A DNA stretch of 64,000 bases from Schistocerca nitens (lineage: Eukaryota > Arthropoda > Insecta > Orthoptera > Acrididae). Numbering within the stretch: the first letter of the stretch is position 1; every line of letters starts with the position of its first letter. This document shows positions 45,945-57,301 of the stretch, one piece after another. The notes beneath the pieces are model-generated. The model did not search any database, was not told the origin of the DNA, and worked only from the letters and a program-made list of their open reading frames with translations. The DNA lies in the NCBI RefSeq assembly GCF_023898315.1, contig NC_064616.1:541127602-541191601 (forward strand), written 5' to 3'. Made by a program: the position numbers and the translations under genes.

Positions 45945-47351
45945 TAGATTTGAAATCAGAGTCAGTCTGATCTGTAAACCTACATCTTCATATGATTGTC
46001 TTTATTTTATTTTGATAAACTCAATTACTATCATGAAATATTTTATTATTTTATCATTTTTATTAAGACGAAATCAGTTACATTCAAATTACATCCAGTC
46101 GTTCCTTCCATTCAGACGTCGATATTCCATTTCATATATTAGGTACTGACGAAGACGGTTTCTGCCTATTGTGCCTCCCACAGAGCACCGAAGGCAGTTC
46201 AACAGAAGAACTATTCCAAACCCCACTGACTTAGCGGGCAGGTAATGGTTCGGCCTCTGGTGCCAGTCCCAGGTAGGGAAACGACAGATGTTGGAAGTAG
46301 CACTTCATTGTGCTCTTTCCGATTCCTGGTGAGACTGCGAGCGACGTGCCTTTTGCAACTTTATATTACTGAATACAGTCTGCAAAACGTTTTCCTAGGG
46401 TAAAAAGGATTTGAGAACATTGATTACTTTCTGACTCGAAATTGCTACCTCAAAGGCGATAAACGTCTGCAGAATTGACGCCCTCTGAGCGTTTAACTTC
46501 ACTTCGGATTGAGTTACCAGTAGAGTGACATCAGACTGCTTACAGAGCGGACACTTCGGCCTCTGTTTGCAGAAGTCCCTTCGCCCTTTACACTCGGCAG
46601 AGACACTGCATGTTCCACACGCAGCTCTGAGCGGTGACTTTGCAGAGCACACTTCTGGCTCAGACGTCATCTGAGGACAACGCAGCAGATCTGAGGACAA
46701 TGCAGCAGCGGCGTGCACTCAGGCACACTTAGCGAATCATCGTAACGACCTGCATCCAGCACGTTCATAGTCAGGGATGGTGAAATTTACTGGCTGCACA
46801 GGTGGTATATATCGCGCTGCATTTAATAATCCGTAATAAAGTCACTGGTAGGTTGTACTGGGTGGCACAGTTTGTATTACGACTCATATTCCAAGTATGC
46901 ATGGAGCCACTGTTTTCGAGTCGTGGATTTGATTCACTGAAAGTTTAACATGTTAGAGAGCTGAATCTACCATAATGAGTTTTCATTCCTGAACTTTGCC
47001 AAACGTAATTCACTTCAGTTTTGTCTTGTTTTGTGTTGGTTATTAATGTCGTTGCATCTGGAGTAACTTTCACTGAATTACGTAGTAATGTCTTAAACGA
47101 AATAAATTTGTGCTAATAAACTCAGGTATTTGACACACTTTTGAATTTCATTTTATAGCTAGTTACTCTATGCATAATTAAAACTATGTGATTACCCCAC
47201 CCACTCATCTATTGCTGGGCCGAAAATTAGCCTTCATCAACTCTGTTGTCAACAGTTCCGCTAGGGTGGTTAATTAGGTAAGAGATCTAGAGAGGTAACT
47301 AGCCAGCATCATTTCTCACTGTCTTTAATAGAGGAGGGGGTTTAAACATTG
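45945..47351. mobile_element. Unidentified 1.4-kb insertion in Gypsy pol
   Basis: The integrase reading is lost at about 47352 (TTAIQ, where TTAYHPQTNG is expected) and regained at about 45945 (TNGLTE), so this interval is inserted sequence. I do not recognise it. Its outer edges could be read as tgatgatt...aaaca, but no target duplication is visible. It contains one Cys-rich reverse frame (46395-46718). Confidence 0.5.
46395..46718 (-). other. Small Cys-rich open frame, function unknown
   Basis: A 107-codon frame whose residues 14-59 contain eight cysteines, including CxxC pairs at about 34/37 and 56/59 (RAACGTCS, PKCPLCKQ) with basic residues between. That spacing could bind zinc, but I cannot place it in a family, and it lies in unidentified inserted DNA. 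It may be chance. Confidence 0.2.
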
Positions 47352-49139
47352 GATGGCAGTTGTCACCCTTTGGGTGATGTAACAATGTGAAATGAATTCT
47401 TATAGTAGTCTCGACTGGGAAACTTTTCTGTGAATAGAGAACTTCCCGTGGGATACTCTGTGCTTGAAAATGATGTCTTCAAAAAGGAACTTCGGAATTT
47501 CCATAGCTCCAGCAGTCAGCCCAGCATGGTGGCAGCATAGCGGGAGATGTAGTCAGTGCTGAGTATCCACCAATTTCCGTTGTTCGATTTCGGGAACCTC
47601 GCCAATAGGCCGATTCCAATTCCATGGAATGGCTCTGCCGCAGCAAGAACTGGTACCAGATGCACAGGAGCTAATTGTACCACATCCTTCTGGCACTATC
47701 ATTCCTTACAGTAACTCACATACTTACTAAAGAATTGGTAGAGATCTGGACAGTGATACCTGCGTTGATTCTGTCTTGAGTCTCCACGAATCCCAGGTGA
47801 CCAAATGTTGAAGCATCATGGAAATACTTCAGGACTGCTGGCCTTAGACGTGCTGGGATGGTAAGCAATCATGTCTGTCCCACTGGAACATAGTTCCCCT
47901 TAGGCAATTTTCAGTTCATTGATTGGGACTCTCGTTGGCTGGTTCCTCCTTCAAGGCATCTGTCGTTTTTAGCAGTGCTGGATCTTCTCTTTGTTCAGCT
48001 GCAATGTCATTTAACAAATCGAGCACTGTGGTTGCATTCATGCTGCTGTGTTCCATCAAAGTATTCCTTCAAAGGCAGTAGGCGTCCTTGTGTTTGCATC
48101 CACTTTTGTGTACCACTGTGACATCGTACACCTAAAGCGTCAGTGCTCTTCTCGCCAGTTGATTCTACAGAGCTTTCTGTCTAGTCACCTAACATATAGA
48201 ATAATATTACATCACAGCGGTGACTAATTTGTCAAATAAATACGACTGGAAGTTGTTGATGGCCCAAGCACCTGTAAGGCATTCCTTCTCAGTTGTAGGG
48301 TAGGTCATCTCTGACTCTAAGAGTACACTGTACACGTAAGTTATTGCCTTTTCAGTACTTCCCTAAATTTGCATTATAAATGGGAGTATCCCACATTTGG
48401 TAGCAGCGATGTGAAGTTTTGTCGAGATATTTTTGTAATATGAATGCAATGCTAGTAGTGGCGATATTAGTTCCTCTTTAAGGAGAGGGAAGGCCTTTCT
48501 TATATCACGTTCCAGGAAAATTTGGCGTTTCCTTGCAGTAGCACTTGCAAGGGATACACGTTAATGCAAAAACTTTTATGAATCGACAGCCTTATGGGCA
48601 CACTGAGAGAAAACATTTCACAATATTAACGAATGACTGCTTTTATTTATCTCTGAATCGGGATGGATTCCTTTGCCATTCATTAGCTGTACAAGTATTT
48701 TTATTTCTTTAATGGTGAAGAGGCACTTTTTTATATTCAGATAGATATCTTCGAACTGAATGCACTTCAACATAGTTGTCTGGTAACTTAGACGTATTTT
48801 AAATGTTTTCGAAGGAACGACAATATTGTCCATATAGCAAACAGCCATCGTCCATTTATTATGTCAAAGCAGGTTGCTCGTAACAGTCAACCAAATTTCT
48901 CATTGACCACCTATCAAGCTGATGATGGTGGCCGGAATGTATATATCTTTTGTAAGTCTGGGTAGCTTGTCGCAATCGACAAAAGCTTTACACTGTGAGT
49001 GACAATCTAGATTGAATACTGAAGCTCGTATTATTGATGGCGTTATAACGATTGTCTTTAACGGAAAACAGTCGCCCAACATAAACATTTTTTGTGTGGC
49101 AGCTGGAATAGGTTGTCCATCTGGAGCTGTGATCTCCAC
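47352..49139 (-). pseudogene. Gypsy pol remnant: RT, RNase H, integrase start
   Basis: In reverse order of coordinates: 49139-48900 MEITAPDGQPIPAATQKMF... resembles the protease-to-RT linker; 48848-48618 carries CYMDNIVVPSKTF, the RT YLDD region with the second aspartate changed to Asn, and LNIKKCLF. At 48500-48050, RNase H blocks include EMTYPTTEKECLTGAWAIN and YDVTVVHKSGCKHKDAYCL. At about 47850-47800, KYFHDASTFGHLGFVETQDRI is the integrase zinc-binding start, and at 47620-47540, PFHGIGIGLLARFPKSNNGN is the catalytic core start. Between linker and YMDN motif only about 50 bp remain, so most of the RT fingers and palm is deleted. Frames are broken. Confidence 0.78.
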
Positions 49140-49239
49140 GGCCTTGTCAGTTGTAACAGAAATTCGAAAACAGAGTAGTCAGTGAAATACAACATCTGGC
49201 ACTGAAAATACCTGGTCCGAGAGTGCTGTTATTTTTATA

Positions 49240-49320
49240 AACATCGAATATTCCGGACAATGCGAACATAAAAAAACGTGCAGTGGTGACAGGCAGCACG
49301 ACAGAGCACGCCAACCACTA
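49240..49320 (-). repeat. Possible tRNA-like SINE head remnant
   Basis: Reverse-strand gtggcgtagtggttggcgtg resembles a tRNA A-box/D-arm region, as in a SINE or tRNA relic. No B box or target duplication is clear. Confidence 0.2.
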
Positions 49321-49425
49321 CGCCACACTGAATACACCATACCTATCTGTATTATACAACTTGTGTAGTAAAACTATATTATTGTTGAGGAAATTTTACT
49401 GAATAAAAGTATAGTACAAAACATA

Positions 49426-50973
49426 CAGGGTGTTTCAAAAATGACCGGTATATTTGAAACGGCAATACAAACTAAACGAGCAGCGATAGAAATACACCGT
49501 TTGTGGCAATATGCTTGGGACAACAGTACATTTTCAGGCAGACAAACTTTCGAAATTACAGTAGTTACAATTGTCAACAACAGATGGCGCTGCGGTCTGG
49601 GAAACTCTATAGTACGATATTTTCCACATATCAACCATGCGTAGCAATAATATGGTGTAGTCTCTGAATGAAATTACCCGAAACCTTTGACAACGTGTCT
49701 GGCGGAATGGCTTCACATGCAGATGAGATGTACTGCTTCAGCTGTTCAATTGTTTCTGGATTCTGGCGGTACACCTGGTCTTTCAAGTGTCCCCACAGAA
49801 AGAAGTCACAGGGGTTCATGTCTGGCGAATAGGGAGGCCAATCCACGCCGCCTCCTGTATGTTTCGGATAGCCCAAAGCAATCACACGATCATCGAAATA
49901 TTCATTCAGGAAATTAAAGACGTCGGCCGTGCGATGTGGCCGGGCACCATCTTGCATAAACCACGAGGTGTTCGCAGTGTCGTCTAAGGCAGTTTGTACC
50001 GCCACAAATTCACGAAGAATGTCCAGATAGCGTGATGCAGTAATCGTTTCGGATCTGAAAAATGGGCCAATGATTCCTTTGGAAGAAATGGCGGCCCAGA
50101 CCAGTACTTTTTGAGGATGCAGGGACGATGGGACTGCAACATGGGGCTTTTCGGTTCCCCATATGCGCCAGTTCTGTTTATTGACGAAGCCGTCCAGGTA
50201 AAAATAAGCTTCGTCAGTAAACCAAATGCTGCCCACATGCATATCGCCGTCATCAATCCTGTGCACTATATCGTTAGCGAATGTCTCTCGTGCAGCAATG
50301 GTAGCGGCGCTGAGGGGTTGCCGCGTTTGAATTTTGTATGGATAGAGGTGTAAACTCTGGCGCATGAGACGATACGTGGACGTTGGCGTCATTTGGACCG
50401 CAGCTGCAACACGGCGAACGGAAACCCGAGGCCGCTGTTGGATCACCTGCTGCACTAGCTGCGCGTTGCCCTCTGTGGTTGCCGTACGCGGTCGCCCTAC
50501 CTTTCCAGCACGTTCATCCGTCACGTTCCCAGTCCGTTGAAATTTTTCAAACAGATCCTTTATTGTATCGCTTTTCGGTCCTTTGGTTACATTAAACCTC
50601 CGTTGAAAACTTCGTCTTGTTGCAACAACACTGTGTTCTAGGCGGTGGAATTCCAACACCAGAAAAATCCTCTGTTCTAAGGAATAAACCATGTTGTCCA
50701 CAGCACACTTGCACGTTGTGAACAGCACACGCTTACAGCAGAAAGACGACGTACAGAATGGTGCACCCACAGACTGCGTTGTCGTCTATATCTTTCACAT
50801 CACTTGCAGCGCCATCTGTTGTTCAAAATTGTAACTACTGTAATTTCGAAAGATTGTCCGCCTGAAAATGTACTGTTGTCCCAAGTATATTGCAACAAAC
50901 GGTGTATTTCTATCGCTGCTCGTTTAGTTTTTATTGCCGTTTCAAATATACCGGTCATTTTTGAAACACCCTG
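49426..50973 (-). mobile_element. Mariner-like element with long inverted repeats
   Basis: A complete 1548-bp element bracketed by TA (49424-49425, 50974-50975). Its ends, cagggtgtttcaaaaatgac and the inverse, extend as terminal inverted repeats of about 165 bp (49426-49590 and about 50809-50973) with only a handful of mismatches by eye. The ends plus an open transposase frame make this the best candidate for a recently mobile element in the window. Confidence 0.93.
49631..50692 (-). CDS. Mariner-like transposase, intact frame
   Basis: 353 codons from ATG 50692 (MVYSLEQRIFLVLEFHRL) to TGA at 49631-49633; an in-frame GTG-led extension upstream is not needed. The N-terminal part (~1-55) is a DUF4817-type helix-turn-helix, followed by a second one (RRVAAAVQMTPTSTYRLM, ~105-125). 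The DDE/D core shows D in IWFTDEAYF, D in WFMQDGARPH and D in SPDMNPCDFFLWGHL. I count 47 residues between the second and third aspartates, far more than the 34 of classical mariners, with a KHTGGGVDW insert. The enzyme would cut the element's own inverted repeats and reinsert at TA. No stop or frameshift is visible, so activity is plausible but untested. Several forward-strand frames over it are shadows. Confidence 0.92.
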   Translation of the reverse strand: MVYSLEQRIFLVLEFHRLEHSVVATRRSFQRRFNVTKGPKSDTIKDLFEKFQRTGNVTDERAGKVGRPRTATTEGNAQLVQQVIQQRPRVSVRRVAAAVQMTPTSTYRLMRQSLHLYPYKIQTRQPLSAATIAARETFANDIVHRIDDGDMHVGSIWFTDEAYFYLDGFVNKQNWRIWGTEKPHVAVPSSLHPQKVLVWAAISSKGIIGPFFRSETITASRYLDILREFVAVQTALDDTANTSWFMQDGARPHRTADVFNFLNEYFDDRVIALGYPKHTGGGVDWPPYSPDMNPCDFFLWGHLKDQVYRQNPETIEQLKQYISSACEAIPPDTLSKVSGNFIQRLHHIIATHG

Positions 50974-50975
50974 TA

Positions 50976-51966
50976 TATGCCTTATGGATAATGGACATGC
51001 GGTCAACAGTATCATGATGTCTGTACTTTTCCGATTATATTCGCATTTTGATTCTTTTTTACGAGCTTTGTTATATTTACTGTAACAAAACATTAAAGAC
51101 AAATAAACAATGAGAAAAGCATGCAGCAGTCTTTAAGGGTTTAGAATTTCTCACGAAACAAAATGAAACAATAACAAGATGAACTGGGGTAGTTGTCTTA
51201 TTTTCGTACGACCTAGGTTTCGAGTTGCAAGAACATTTTGCCGTAAAATTTTTTTTTCCAAAGATGGCACCAAAGCAAAGTACACATGTCAGATATTTTA
51301 ATATATTGTTTCTCGGCATAGACTGTAAAAGTTCTCTGGAATATTTTACTTGTAGAACAATTACATCTGTACTGAAAACCTTCATGACACTTATTAGGAT
51401 AACATCTACTTTGTTACTTATCATACACTGGGACAGAGCTATGTGTACAGGACTCACGATGTTGCCTATGTCAATAGGTATTTGTTTGATAACACATGAA
51501 TGAAGGTTCCTAGGCTCCAAAACTCATCCGTTTCATTCCTGTGTTGAAGTAACAACATCATCTAAAAGGGTGAATAATTGATCTGAGGCTTCCTGTCGAT
51601 CAGTAAATGTAGGGATACATCTTCTTTTTCATTTCTAATACTTCCAATAGCGTAAACTTTTCACCCCTTCCCACTATTTGTAGTACTCCTATATCTATTA
51701 CATCACATTCTTTTCATCTCCAGTTTCTGTAGTATTCTCTGAACCTAGTACAGACTGACCGGCTGGTTGTCCTATATAGTGGGATTTAATTCTTGGCATA
51801 TGATCTCATAAACCACACTTGTCGTTATGGCAGGTTGTTTATCCATTGAATTGAAGAAACACCCACTAAATGTCTGTGTGATATACAAAAACACAAAGGG
51901 ATCCTTTGAGTTCAAAATGCTGGATATTTTGACAAGACTTTGTGATGAATAGTGGCCCGAAACCTG
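50976..51966. other. Unannotated AT-rich DNA
   Basis: Overlapping frames on opposite strands (51077-51520, 51225-51503) have no family motif. Nothing recognised. Confidence 0.4.
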
Positions 51967-51968
51967 TA

Positions 51969-53209
51969 CACTATATGATGAAAAGTATCCGGACACCTAA
52001 CTGCAAATGACTCACAAGTTAGTGACGCGCTACATTGGTAATACCGGAATTCATTACGGTGTTGGCCCACCCTTAGCCTTGATGACAGCTTCCACTCTCG
52101 CAGGCATACGTTCAATCAGGTGCTGGAACGTTTCTTGGGAAATTGCAGCCCATTCATCACGGGGTGCTGCACTGAGGAGAGGTATCGATGTCGGTCGGTG
52201 AGGGCTGGCACGAAGTCGACTTTACAAACCATCTCAAAGGTGTCCTGTACGATTAAGGTCAGAAATCTGTGCAGTGTGGTCCATTACAGTGATGTTATTT
52301 TTGTATAGGCACTCAGACACTGGCCGTACATTATTGAACAGCTGCTCGATCGTGATGAAAGATGCAATCGCCATCCCCGAATTTCTCTTCAACTGTGGGA
52401 AGAAAGAAGTTGCTTAAAACATCAATGTAGGCCTGTGCTATGCCATGCAAAACAACAACGGGTTCAAACCTCCTCCATGAAAAAAATCGACCACACCATA
52501 ACACCACCGCCTCCGAATTTTACTGTTGGCACTACATACACTTGCAGATTAAGTTCACCTGGCATTCTCCTTACTCACACCCTGCCATCGGATCGCTACA
52601 ATGTGTACAGAGATTGGTCACTCCACACAACGTTTTCCCATTGTTCAGTCGTCCAGTCTTTACGCTCCTTACATCAAGCGAGGCGTCTCTTGGGATTTAC
52701 CGGCGTGATGTGTGGATTATGAGCAGCCGCTCGACCATGAAATCCAAGTATTCCCACCTCCCGCCTAACTGTCATGGTACTAGCAGTCGATCCAGATGCA
52801 GTTAGGAATTCTTGTAGGATGGTGTGGATAGATGTCTGCCTACTTCACATTACGACCCTCTTCAACTGTTGGGGATCTCTGTCAGTCAACAGACGAGTTC
52901 GGCCTGTACGTTTTTATGCTGTCCGTATCCCTTCACGTTTCTACTTCACTATCACATCGCATACAGTGGACCTAGGGATGTTTATGACTGAGGAAACGTC
53001 GCGTGTAGCCGTATGACGTAAGTGACACCCAATCACCTTACCATTTTCGAAGTCCGTGAGTTCCGCGTAGGGTTCCATTCTGCTCTCTTACGATGTCTGA
53101 TGACTGAGGTCGCTGATATGGAGGACATGGCAGTAAGTGGCAGCACATTGCACCTAATATGAAGAACGTATGTTTTGGAGGGTGTCCAAATACTTTTGAT
53201 TAAATAGTA
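51969..53209 (-). mobile_element. Tc1-like element (family T1), second copy
   Basis: Same family as 6041-8577, in reverse. The left end is cactatatgatgaaaagtatccggacacc, and the right end near 53184-53209 (gtgtccaaatacttttgatt...) is its inverse. TA precedes the left end at 51967-51968. Internal sequence aligns with the T1 transposase. Confidence 0.88.
52054..53078 (-). pseudogene. Tc1-like transposase pseudogene (family T1)
   Basis: From ATG at 53078 (MEPYAELTDFENGKVIGCHL) the Tc1 transposase order is recognisable: INIPRSTVCDVI, LLTDRDPQQLKR, STASTMTVRREV, GFHGRAAAHNPHIT, an NVVWSDQSLY block holding the first catalytic aspartate, and a C-terminal VIKAKGGPTP before TAA at 52054-52056. At least five in-frame stops and several shifts occur (for example VK*KREG and RRLA*CKE). 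The ends are better preserved than the coding part, as expected of a copy that decayed after insertion. Confidence 0.82.
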
Positions 53210-53618
53210 TATGTAATGTGGAGTCGAACACTAAACTTCATGAGATGTTGACGCGACAGTATTAAAGGAGCTATGGTGTGTTGTGTTGTCAACAGAGAAG
53301 CAGTAACACCAGGACATCGCGGTCAGAAGAGCTCAGTGAGTTTGAAGTGGAAGAGTCATTGGATATACAGGGTGAACCACTAACTATTGCCACTAAGAAT
53401 AAATCCGAAAGTATGAAAGGAGCTGAGGGATTTGTGGGACAAACGCAGCATGGGACATCGAGGGCCATAATGTGACTTTTTTCTGTTGCCAGGTGGGGTC
53501 GCTTTTTTTAATGGGATGCTATAGTTTGGTACTTATTTTCTGACAGACGAATCCATTGATGTGAACAGTAAGGTCTTTGAAGGTCAACGAAGGTCACAGA
53601 GGTGGCATGAACGTCCAT

Positions 53619-55085
53619 TTACAGAAAGAGTTCGAAGTAATAACCATTGATAACAATGCAGTGCTGTAATCTTCTTATCATGGATTCAGTGGTATTCTGT
53701 ATCACATCAGCACTTATTGAATCACATGGTCTCACAATTCTCTTTCGCATATCTTCAGGTAAAGTTGGAACGTGTTTGTAAACAATGTCTTTTGCGAATC
53801 CCCACATGGTGAAATCCAGAGGCGTCAAGTCTGGCGAACGAGCCGGCCACGACACATCTCCGCGTCCAATCCAACGATTTCGGAATTGTCTCAGCAACTC
53901 GTTTCTAGCCATCAGTGAAAAATGTGCCGGACACCCATAGTGTTGATACCACATTCTGTTCCTTGTTCCTGAAGGTATTTCTACCAATAACAGACCTAAT
54001 GCTTCCTGCAGGAATGTGGTGTACTTCCTACCATTAAGATTTCCTTCGATGAAATAGGGGCCTATAATTCTGTCCTCCAGAATCCCTCACCATACATCCA
54101 CTGACCATGGTTTTTGGTGTGCAGCATACCGCAGCCAACATGGATTTTCAGTTGCCCAATAATCCATGTTATGAAAACTAACATTTCCATGGTTCGTGGA
54201 CTTAGCCTCGTCAGTAAATAAAATCTAATTAATAAATGGATCATCACTCTGAATCTGAAGTTGAGTCCTTCGGCAGAATTCAGTGCGACGCATACAAGTT
54301 GATGTGTCGGCAGCTGGGCCAACACCTTGTAGATAGAGGTGGCTTAACAGGCACGCGAGACTAACGCAGAAGGGCGTGAAGTACTGGAACAGGATACGTA
54401 ATTAATGCTATGAAGAAAAGAACGGAGCTTCTCATATACTTATCTTTAATGTCTTCTTGTACATCTCTATGGTGAACACAAGTGAGACTCTAATTACAAT
54501 CACTGTAAGGCTAATGGCGCCTTGCTAGTTCGTAGCCATTAACTTAGCTGGAGGCTATTCTGTCTCTCGGCTAATGAGAGAGAAAGGCTTCGTACGTCTA
54601 GTCGCTAGCTCTGTCGTCCGTACAACTGAGCTGAGTTCGAGTCAGTCTCTCGAGACCTGCCTTGTGGTGGCGCTAGGTTTGCGATCACACAGTGGCGACA
54701 CGCGGGTCCGACATGTACTACAGGACCGCGGCCGATTTAAGCTACCACCTAGCACGTGTGGTGTCTGGCTGTGACACCACACAAGTCGTACCAGTTAATT
54801 CTTGGTGGAGACTGACATGGTAAGGATGATATTTATGGCGATGAAGAACACGAACAACATGCCAGATTCCCTTGCGATTTGACGCGAACTAACACAAGGA
54901 TCTCGAACCACAGTGGCAAGAATACCAATGTCCGTTTCCTCGTTATTACATTTCCTTTGTCGGATATTTTCCCGATGCGTTAAAGATCCAGTTGTTCTCA
55001 ATTTATGATATACGTATTTAAATGTACGGTGTGTCGGGTGAGTACGTTGAAGATATCTTTCAGCGTATAAGTCTCTAGCTCTCAC
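53619..55085 (-). pseudogene. Mariner-like transposase, split by LTR insertion
   Basis: Reverse-strand pieces in order: 55085-54800 RARDLYAERYLQRTHPTHRTFKYVYHKL and ETDIGILATVVRDPCVSSRQIARESG (N-terminal helix-turn-helix region), then a frameshifted YHPYHVSLHQEL block; after the LTR, 54325-54062 holds ILFTDEAKSTNHGNVSFHN in one frame (first catalytic aspartate). Then 53987-53619 reads MWYQHYGCPAHF, where the second catalytic aspartate is replaced by Tyr, followed by WPARSPDLTPLDFTMWGFAKD. I count about 40 residues from that position to the last aspartate. It is catalytically dead. Confidence 0.85.
54350..54781 (-). mobile_element. Partial LTR inserted in mariner-like element
   Basis: On the reverse strand the segment starts TGTGGTGTCACAGCCAGACA, with a terminal hairpin (gtggtgtc/gacaccac). 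I recall this as the start of an abundant Gypsy-type LTR in locust DNA. It runs about 430 bp to ggcacgcgagactaacgcag at 54350, where the expected outer end (…ca) is missing. No target duplication, consistent with truncation or rearrangement. A solo-LTR origin is likely but unproven. Confidence 0.5.
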
Positions 55086-55706
55086 TGAATTTCGTTGGCA
55101 TTCTCCCTAAATGAGAAGCATACCGACTAGTTCTTCGAAGGAATACATCATTCACGTTTGCTCGATTCGACGATAGTAGTCTTACCGTTCCTATTAGTGT
55201 TGTATTGCGAAACAGTCTAATGGTTCTTACATGTCAGATGAATACACCGTATTCGGCAATTATTTCTATTTGCTCGATATACGACAGAGAACTGTCAGAG
55301 CACGTGCTTCGGTAAGTGCCGAAGTGATAAGGAATACCACTCAATACATGATCCGAATAATGCAGCACTGCGTTCATGCCAATGGTCAGCATTTCGAACA
55401 CCTTCTGTAACTGGACGTTCAGTCCACATTTTTGACCTTCGTTGACCTTCAAAGACCTTAACTTTACACATCACTGGATTCGCCTCGATAGCTACAATCA
55501 GAAAATATGGAACAAACTATAGCATTCCACTTAAAAAAGAAAAGTTGACCTTCAGATATCTGGCGCGACCCCACCTAGCAGCAGAAAACTAACGTCATAT
55601 TATGGACCCCCTTTTAATATGCAACTTTTTTCCCACAAGCTTTTCCACTCCTTTCATACTTTCGGAGATATTCTAGGTGGCAATAGTTAGTAAGTTACCC
55701 TGTATA

Positions 55707-56625
55707 TTAGCAATAAAACTACCAGGGACACTTCAACTCTTCTAAAGGTGCCGAAGTCTACTGTTGGTGCTGTGACTCTGAACTGGAAACCGCAAAAGGC
55801 AACCAAAGCTATAACAAGACAAGGCAGATCCCAAGTTCTGAAGGGCAGGGACTGTCTAGCACTGCGAGCAGTGGTTGTAAAAAATTATATGAACTCAGCC
55901 GGAGAAATCTTTCGTGAATTCCAAAGTTGTACCAGCAGTCCAGGTATCGCAATGACTATACCTACAGAGTTAAAAAGAATGGGGGACAGTGGTCGAGCAG
56001 TTCCTCGTAAGTCACATATTTCTGTAGTCAATGCTAAGCGACGCTTGAAGTCACGTAAAGACCGACACCACTGAAAACTGGATGACTGGGAGCGATGGAT
56101 TTGGAGTGATATATCAAGCTATAACTAATGGCAATCCGATGGAAGTGTTTGGGTGTGGCGAATGACTAGAGAAAGTTACCTGGCATCATGTGTAGCCAAC
56201 AGTGAAGCGCACAGGATGTAGTGTCACGGTGTAGAGTTGTTTTTCGTGATTAGTGTGTTGTTCGTTTATTAAACTTAAGAGAATTCTAAATGTGAGAGGG
56301 CTTGAACACATTTTGAAGCCTTGTGTACTGCATACAGTAGGTGAGATTTCGAAGACGATAACTGATTCAGCTTGACAACGCACTCTGCCATGAAACAGCA
56401 TTTATGGAGCGACGGTTTGTGGACAATTATATTTCTGAAAAGGACTGGCCTGGCGGAGTCCTGACCTGATACCAGAGGAACACCTTTGGGAAGAGGTAGA
56501 ACGTCGATTTCACTACAGATCCTAGGTCCGACATCCCTACCTTCTTTGGTTTCGGCTCTTGAGGAATAATCTGATGCAATTCCTCAACAGACATCGAGAC
56601 TCTCATTGAAGGTGTTGTGAGGTAA
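55707..56625 (+). pseudogene. Tc1-like transposase pseudogene, third family
   Basis: Blocks of a vertebrate-Tc1-style transposase follow on the forward strand: VPKSTVGAVTLNWK and RSQVLKGRDCLALRAVV (DNA-binding half), NAKRRLKSRKDRHH, DDWERWIWSDISSYN (first catalytic aspartate), DGSVWVWR, and near 56440-56500 traces of the catalytic glutamate region (PDTRGTPLGRG in a shifted frame). Stops and shifts are frequent. Terminal repeats were not identified. Confidence 0.65.
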
Positions 56626-56629
56626 CAGG

Positions 56630-57288
56630 CGAATTGTGATGCCCTGAAAATATTCTATGTTCAGAGTTGGCGTGGCCGCACGGGCTGCTCGGCCAGCTGG
56701 GTCCAGGCAGCAAACACGTGGCGCCGAACGTTCGCCGGACGAGAGAGACAGCCCCAGTGCATGGTCCAGCCGCGTGCCTCGGAATTCCGTTGCGATGTTG
56801 TGTCAATGAAGGAGACACGCTGGAAGTGCCAAAGATGGTGGACTTTGGGAAACCTTAATGGCAGATATTTGACAGTTCGTATAGAGATTAATAGTGGTCA
56901 GATTAACCGTGACACCTCAAAAAGAAACATGTACATTAGCATTATTTGCACGATGATTTTGATAGTGTTTTCAGATTGTCCATATATTTATTAGTTTAAA
57001 GTTTAGTATCTGACGATAAATTATACAAGTAACACCCAGCTACGAATTTCCAAAATGTAAATGGTTCATCCGATTTCATCGATCTATGTGTCTTTAGAAA
57101 GCTATTAGTGCAAACCTAAATTGGTACGAATCACAGGCATGTAGCTTAAATAGTACATGAGTTATTGGAGGTGTAAATGGCCGATTACTATCGATCGCGC
57201 CAGGTGATAAGCACTCCACAGTTACACGAAGAAACGGTAGCAGCATGCTTATAAATATATTTATTGATCTATGCCTTTGTTTATATCC
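56630..57288. other. Unannotated DNA
   Basis: Nothing recognised. A short GC-rich patch at 56660-56800 holds small overlapping frames on both strands without motifs. Confidence 0.4.
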
Positions 57289-57301
57289 GATATATACTAG
57301 T

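Larger units (their letters stand above)
53368..55702 (-). mobile_element. Mariner-like element with ~270-bp inverted repeats
   Basis: Bracketed by TA (53366-53367, 55703-55704). The left end cagggtgaaccactaactattgcc and the inverted right end (cagggtaacttactaactattgcc) stay alignable for roughly 270 bp, including gaaagtatgaaaggag, aggtggggtcg and aaggtctttgaaggtcaacg. It encloses the decayed transposase and a partial LTR. Confidence 0.9.
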
